Of a DNA stretch of 6,317 bases, positions 4,836-6,317 are shown piece by piece. This DNA is from CAYLLT01 sp964591605 (GTDB lineage Bacteria; Planctomycetota; Phycisphaerae; UBA1845; PWPN01). Location: contig CAZQEN010000410.1 in NCBI GenBank assembly GCA_964591605.1, forward strand, positions 1 to 6,317, given 5' to 3'. The first letter of the stretch is position 1. Each line of letters begins with the position of its first letter. Below the pieces are notes generated by a model. That model did not search any database. It was not told the DNA's origin and worked only from the letters and a program-made list of their open reading frames with translations. The position numbers and the translations under genes were made by a program.

Positions 4836-6296
4836 CGCCTGCTCCTTGCGCACGTCCTGCAGGAGACGTTGAAACTCCGGATCGTTACGCAGCAGCTCCC
4901 GGCCGGCGGCGATCACCTGGTCCACGTGGTCGGGCGGCAGGTGGTAGTTGGTCCCCAGTCCCAGCAGGATCTGCCGGATCCGGTCGTCGCGGACATCCTC
5001 GAAGTTGACCTCGATCACGTACGGGATAAGCCGATGCTCGGGCGGAGGCGCCGGCGCGGAGGCGGCGGGGCAGCACGCCTCGAGGGCGCGCCGGGATCGC
5101 TCGTACTGCTCCCGGGCCCTCCGGGTCTCTTCCACGAGCGTCCAGCGCACGATTCTTGTGAGGGCATCGCTGTAATTCTGGATGCTGGTGGTGGCGGCCT
5201 TATAGCCCATCGTGATGAACCCGGGCGTCGAATCACGCCGCTCGATGTCGTCCGCGGGCCGGGTCCGCGCATTGACAATGATCACCACCAGCCGGCGCAC
5301 GCCGCCGCCGCCGTCCCGCTCGATCCACCGGCGGATCGGGCCCTCGCGGTAGTTCTCGATCACATAGCTGAGGCCCAGGTTGTCCGAGAGCGCCCCATCC
5401 ATCAGATAGAGGTAGCGATGGGCGTCGGGATCGATGCCGTATCCGGGCGGCTCGCCCTGCCGTCCGGCCGGCACCAGGTTGAGCGCCCACGCCTCGCGGC
5501 GGTCTCGATACAACCGGGTGCTCCGCTCGGACAGGATCCGCTCGATCGCCTGGCGGCTCGGCTCGGCCGCGTAATACTTGAGCCGCAGCGGGCTGAACAG
5601 AATCGGCACCGCCTGCGAGCCCGCCACCGCATACCCCAGCGGAAGCTGCGTCAGGTCGGAGCCCAGGAGGTCGAAATCGTCCTGCGTGAACTCGAACCGC
5701 TGGCCGGCCGACAGGCTGGTCGCGTTGATGACGACGAACGGCCGCCGCCCGTCCCTGAGCAGATCCCCGTACGTCCGCCGTTCGAACAGGTTGGCGGTGA
5801 AGTACTCGGCCACCACGTCGATCCGATCCAGCGCCACGAGCGGCAGCAGCAGCGCATTGGGAAACGAGAAGGTTCGCCAGATGAGGGAGGCTTGGACATT
5901 CCGCTTGAGAAACTCCCGCTCGAAGCGCCCGTCAAAGAGCCGGTCCCGCCACAGGGCGTAACCGGCCGCGGTGAACGACCCCCCCGAGACCGACGAGATC
6001 ACATCCACTTCATCGAGCATTCGACGCGGGGCGTCACGGCCCGGCAGCGGCCCGATCGGCGTGTCGCGGAGTTCCTGCAGCACCCCGTACGCCAGCGACG
6101 CCGCCCGCACCCCGCCGCCGGAGAACGTCAGGCAGACGAGGACGTCATCCGTGTTCCCCTCTCCGACCTGGAGAGAGTCGAATCGATACCCCTTCTGCGG
6201 AGCGTACGTCTCCAACGGCGCGTTGTGAAACGCCGGCGCGCACCCGGCCGTCACCACCAGCGTCGCACCCCACCAGAGAATCAGCCCTCTTGGCAA
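4815..6296 (-). CDS. Patatin-like phospholipase, probable lipoprotein
   Basis: The 493-aa product has the patatin catalytic set: oxyanion-hole glycines in CLTFSGGGVRAASLAYGVL (residues 55-73), the nucleophile elbow SSVSGGS (catalytic Ser near 104) and the catalytic Asp of the dyad in LMDGALSDNLGL (Asp300). Patatin-like enzymes hydrolyse acyl esters of lipids using a Ser-Asp dyad. The N-terminus (RGLILWWGATLVVTAGC) is a short signal sequence ending at Cys19, so export with lipid attachment is likely, although Thr at lipobox position -3 is unusual. The C-terminal 150 residues are helical and charged, with a Pro-rich linker (SAPAPPP) and no known function. The start used is TTG at 6296, with AGGACAGG (6303-6310) ending 6 bases upstream. 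No in-frame stop precedes it in the remaining 21 bases, so the real start may lie outside the window. Same strand as priA, 143 bp upstream of it. Confidence 0.88.
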   Translation of the reverse strand: MPRGLILWWGATLVVTAGCAPAFHNAPLETYAPQKGYRFDSLQVGEGNTDDVLVCLTFSGGGVRAASLAYGVLQELRDTPIGPLPGRDAPRRMLDEVDVISSVSGGSFTAAGYALWRDRLFDGRFEREFLKRNVQASLIWRTFSFPNALLLPLVALDRIDVVAEYFTANLFERRTYGDLLRDGRRPFVVINATSLSAGQRFEFTQDDFDLLGSDLTQLPLGYAVAGSQAVPILFSPLRLKYYAAEPSRQAIERILSERSTRLYRDRREAWALNLVPAGRQGEPPGYGIDPDAHRYLYLMDGALSDNLGLSYVIENYREGPIRRWIERDGGGGVRRLVVIIVNARTRPADDIERRDSTPGFITMGYKAATTSIQNYSDALTRIVRWTLVEETRRAREQYERSRRALEACCPAASAPAPPPEHRLIPYVIEVNFEDVRDDRIRQILLGLGTNYHLPPDHVDQVIAAGRELLRNDPEFQRLLQDVRKEQAHVRREK

Positions 6297-6317
6297 CCGG
6301 CACCTGTCCTGTTGTGC

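Noticed and set aside
2722..4872. 716-codon open frame on the plus strand
   Set aside because: It is antisense to priA, whose helicase and zinc motifs are unmistakable. Long open antisense frames are expected at this GC content, and the translation shows no recognisable domain.

Overview
The window reads as chromosomal sequence of a GC-rich bacterium, most likely a Planctomycetota member of the Phycisphaerae type. This is inference from three features: a dockerin-like tail with paired Asp-rich calcium loops each followed by an F..C[IL]TG motif; dispersed palindromic repeats, one of which reads HGQDAHAT when translated; and GGGCTAAAGCCC-type repeats between genes. No rRNA or other marker confirms it.

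Layout. (1) Positions 28-782, minus strand: a small two-gene unit encoding a DUF5678-like protein of 90 aa, then a retropepsin-like aspartic protease whose frame is broken by one apparent extra A. (2) Positions 783-990: a divergent intergenic region with a 7-bp inverted repeat and weak promoter-like sequences. (3) Positions 991-2214, plus strand: a secreted CHAP-type peptidoglycan hydrolase carrying SH3-like, BACON and dockerin-like modules. (4) Positions 2215-4671, minus strand: the replication-restart helicase PriA, convergent with the CHAP gene, the two stop codons touching inside a TGATCA palindrome. (5) Positions 4672-4814: a short repeat-filled spacer with two 60-bp direct repeats, set in what looks like an interrupted array of 7-bp repeats. 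(6) Positions 4815-6296, minus strand: a patatin-like phospholipase, probably an exported lipoprotein, whose true start may lie beyond the right edge.

The genes do not form one pathway. PriA is housekeeping, the CHAP protein and the patatin-like protein act in or outside the cell envelope, and the DUF5678/protease pair has no known role. The most notable signal is in the repeats. At least two different repeat families lie in frame inside priA: a cluster of five hairpins (about 2641-2770), which adds roughly 40 residues directly after helicase motif VI, and an 11-codon tandem repeat (4187-4240) in the linker before the helicase core. The hairpin arms differ between copies yet stay complementary, which suggests a palindromic element that spreads and can be tolerated inside essential coding sequence, comparable in behaviour to the Rickettsia palindromic elements.
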